Shown piece after piece: positions 53,758 to 55,780 of a stretch of 55,780 bases of DNA (positions are counted from its first letter, which is position 1; each line of letters starts with the position of its first letter). The notes below the pieces were generated by a model that worked only from the letters and a program-made list of their open reading frames with translations, ran no database searches and was not told the origin of the DNA. Position numbers and translations under genes: made by a program. The stretch comes from DATAXV01 sp036272915 (GTDB lineage: Bacteria; Chloroflexota; Dormibacteria; Dormibacterales; Dormibacteraceae), in NCBI GenBank assembly GCA_036272915.1, contig DATAXV010000027.1:1-55780 (forward strand), given 5' to 3'.

Positions 53758-55780
53758 TCAGGCGTCGAGTGCGAGCGCGAGCGGCAGGACGGCGGGACAG
53801 CCGGCCAGGCGCAGGCGCCGCGCCGCCATCGCCATCGTCCAGCCCGAGGAGATGAGGTCGTCGATCAGGAGCAGCGGTCCGCCCGCCGGCGCCGCCTGCT
53901 CCACCTCCCGGGAGAGGACGAAGGCGTCGTGGAGGGCCAGGACCCGCTGGGCGCTGTTGCTGGCGGCGGCCGACGCCGCACCCGGGGCGTAGTCGATCAC
54001 CCCGACCAGCGGCAGCCGGCCGATCGCCCCGATCCTCTCGGCCAGGCTCCGGATCAGCTGCGGCCGGCGCCGCGAGGGCAGGGTCACGATCCCGGTCGGC
54101 CGGCCCGTCGGTCCGGCCCCCGACCATCCCTCCGGACCCTTGGACCAGTCGCCCAGCACCCTGACCAGGGCGTTGACCACGTCCTCGGGCACCGGCCCGT
54201 CGGACGCGCCCTCGGCGAGCAGGGGGCGGAGCCGGGCCCCCCAGCCGATGTCGGAGAGGCGGGCCAGGACGCGCCCGGTCTCGGTCCCCTCGCCGGCGGA
54301 GATGCGGCCCCGGAGCGGGATGCCCACCGCCTCCAGCCCGGTCGGCCACATCCGGCGGGGCTCGACCTCCACCCCGACCCGACCCAGCGCCTTCCGCGCC
54401 TGCTCCAGGGTGGCCGGGTCGACGGCGGCGTCCGGCCCGCTGCCGGTGCAGCGGTCGCAGCGACCGCAGCGAGCCGCCTCGGGGTCGTCGAGCTGGCGGC
54501 GCAGGAAGGCCATGCGGCACTCCTCGGTCACCACGTACTCCCGCATCGCCTGCTGCTCGACCCGCCGCGCCTCCGCCACCCGCCGGTAGCGGTCGGCGTC
54601 GTAGGTCCAGGGCGAGCCGCTCGCCGTCCAGCCGCCGCTCACCCGGCGCACGGCGCCGTCGACGTCGAGGACTTTGAGCATCATCTCGAGGCGGGTCCGG
54701 CGGACGTCGATCCGGGCCTCGAGGGCGGCCGTCGAGAGCGGCCGCTGGCTCTCCTCGAGGACCTCGAGCGCCCGGCGGACCTGCTCCTCGGCGGGGAAGG
54801 CGAGGCTGGCGAAGTAGCGCCAGATGGCCTCGTCCTCCTCACCCGGCAGGAGGATCACCTGGGCCCGGTCCAGGCTGCGGCCGGCCCGTCCCACCTGCTG
54901 GTAGTAGGCGATCGGCGAGGGTGGCGAGCCGAGGTGGACGGCGAAACCGAGATCCGGCTTGTCGAAACCCATGCCCAGGGCCGACGTCGCGCAGATCGCC
55001 TTCAGGCGGTTGGCGAGCAGGTCCTCCTCGGCCGCCCGCCGCTCGGCGTCGTCGCTCCTACCCGAGTAGGCGACGACCTCATGACCGGCGGCGCGGAGAA
55101 AGGCGGCGACCTCCTCGGCGGCGGCCACGGTCAGCGTGTAGACGATGCCCGATCCGGGGAGCTCGCCGAGATGGTCGGCGAGCCAGGCCAGGCGCTGCGC
55201 GGGGTCGGGCAGCCGGAGGACGGAGAGGACCAGGCTGGCCCGGTCCAGCGGCCCCCGCAGGACCAGCGTCTCCTCGCCCGAGGCGGTGCCGCCGGCCAGC
55301 TGCTCGGCGACGTCGGTGGCGACGCGGGCGTTGGCCGTCGCCGTGGTCGCCAGGACCGGCACGTCCGGGCCGAGACCGGCGAGCAGGGTGCGGATCCGCC
55401 GGTAGTCGGGCCGGAAGTCGTGCCCCCAGTCGGAGATGCAGTGCGCCTCGTCCACCACCACCAGCCCGGTCGAGCGGGCCAGCTCGGGCAGGACCTGGTC
55501 GCGGAAGTCCGGATTGTTCAGCCGCTCGGGGCTGACCAGCAGGACGTCGACCGCCCCCTCCTTGACCTCGGCCTGGACCGGTCCCCACTCCTCGGGGTTG
55601 GAGGAGTTGATGGTCCGCGCCGCGATGCCCGCCCGCTCCGCCGCCTGGATCTGGTTGCGCATCAGCGCGAGCAGCGGCGAGATCAAGACCGTCGGCCCCG
55701 AGCCTGCCTCGCGGAGCAGGGCGGTGGCGACGAAGTAGACGGCGGACTTGCCCCACCCGGTCCGCTGCACGACCAGGGTC
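53758..55780 (-). CDS. RecQ-family DNA helicase with C-terminal phosphoribosyltransferase-like domain (5' end off window)
   Basis: Unwinds DNA 3'-5'. The visible part begins just before the Walker A (RTGWGKSAVYF) and includes VLISPLLALMRNQI, VVVDEAHCISDWGHDFRPDY (motif II), VLATTATANARV, ICATSALGMGFDKPDLGFAVHLGSPPSPIAYYQQVGRAGR (motifs V-VI) and the zinc site (CRMAFLRRQLDDPEAARCGRCDRC). After a ~120-residue linker a PRTase-like segment follows, with the PRPP loop LLLIDDLISSGWTMAMAARRLRLAG. This fused form is known in actinobacteria; its job is unclear. The start codon and helicase N-terminus lie beyond base 55780. Confidence 0.93.
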   Translation of the reverse strand, partial: TLVVQRTGWGKSAVYFVATALLREAGSGPTVLISPLLALMRNQIQAAERAGIAARTINSSNPEEWGPVQAEVKEGAVDVLLVSPERLNNPDFRDQVLPELARSTGLVVVDEAHCISDWGHDFRPDYRRIRTLLAGLGPDVPVLATTATANARVATDVAEQLAGGTASGEETLVLRGPLDRASLVLSVLRLPDPAQRLAWLADHLGELPGSGIVYTLTVAAAEEVAAFLRAAGHEVVAYSGRSDDAERRAAEEDLLANRLKAICATSALGMGFDKPDLGFAVHLGSPPSPIAYYQQVGRAGRSLDRAQVILLPGEEDEAIWRYFASLAFPAEEQVRRALEVLEESQRPLSTAALEARIDVRRTRLEMMLKVLDVDGAVRRVSGGWTASGSPWTYDADRYRRVAEARRVEQQAMREYVVTEECRMAFLRRQLDDPEAARCGRCDRCTGSGPDAAVDPATLEQARKALGRVGVEVEPRRMWPTGLEAVGIPLRGRISAGEGTETGRVLARLSDIGWGARLRPLLAEGASDGPVPEDVVNALVRVLGDWSKGPEGWSGAGPTGRPTGIVTLPSRRRPQLIRSLAERIGAIGRLPLVGVIDYAPGAASAAASNSAQRVLALHDAFVLSREVEQAAPAGGPLLLIDDLISSGWTMAMAARRLRLAGCPAVLPLALALDA

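Noticed and set aside
1..55780. CRISPR arrays, IS elements, integrases, tRNA or rRNA genes
   Set aside because: No spaced direct repeats, transposase or integrase motifs, or tRNA-like TTC-arm segments with paired stems were found when reading both strands by eye.

Overview
The window is about 55.8 kb of uniformly high-GC bacterial chromosome with densely packed genes, many GTG/TTG starts and very short intergenic gaps. It is not plasmid- or phage-like. The gene orders rpsB-tsf-pyrH-frr-uppS-cdsA-dxr-rseP-ispG and ylxM-ffh-rpsP-khpA-rimM-trmD-rplS-rnhB, a short EF-Ts, a topoisomerase I with four C-terminal zinc fingers, an archaeal/eukaryote-type prolyl-tRNA synthetase, two luciferase-like (F420-type) oxidoreductases and a RamB/PrpR-like (ScfR) regulator suggest a terrestrial Chloroflexota or Dormibacterota-like lineage, with a high-GC actinobacterium as the alternative. 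That placement is inference. No tRNA, rRNA, IS element, CRISPR array or prophage gene was seen.

Layout. 1-1006: 5' part of proS (minus). 1370-12463: an accessory block holding a methylcitrate-cycle cluster (ScfR regulator diverging from prpD-prpB-prpC), a cupin, a DUF4865 protein, a metallo-beta-lactamase-fold hydrolase, a frameshifted methyltransferase, a divergent TetR/MFS pair and a beta-lactamase-like serine hydrolase. It lies between ispG and proS, which are neighbours in many bacteria. 12681-20637 (minus): ispG back to rpsB, a translation, isoprenoid and envelope operon. 20776-23797: EamA exporter, an unknown CxCG protein and a divergent MocR regulator. 23805-28053: topA, a lipoprotein and a Gfo/Idh/MocA oxidoreductase. 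28172-33348: Ku and a stand-alone LigD-type ligase (NHEJ), a truncated PadR fused tail-to-tail to an MFS remnant, then a YCII / ECF42-type sigma / LLM oxidoreductase operon whose sigma gene is split by an in-frame TAG. 33574-35599: HEAT-repeat protein and AI-2E family permease. 35609-40302 (minus): the second housekeeping operon. 40303-43326: methyltransferase, flippase-like membrane protein, ArsR regulator and a MazEF-type toxin-antitoxin pair. 43327-43982: decayed genes. 43983-48238: a five-gene plus-strand cluster with a four-carbon acid-sugar kinase, a PdxA2-type dehydrogenase, an LLM oxidoreductase, a stand-alone Lrp ligand domain and an inositol-phosphatase-like enzyme. 48263-55780: a pentad-repeat protein, PHP phosphoesterase, cystathionine gamma-synthase-like enzyme, DUF5996 protein, UBP zinc finger, a ring-cleaving dioxygenase/esterase pair and a RecQ helicase fused to a phosphoribosyltransferase-like domain that runs off the right edge.

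The observations most worth a second look are: the split ECF42-type sigma factor, with a good ribosome-binding site before its second half and a candidate self-promoter upstream; a KhpA protein with a Gly/Arg-rich tail; an RNase HII with GLG instead of GRG; the acid-sugar kinase operon; the operator arrays and perfect inverted repeats at 2808-2897, 10726-10750, 12616-12667, 22351-22378 and 30861-30888; and several frameshifted or truncated genes that are either recent decay or assembly errors.
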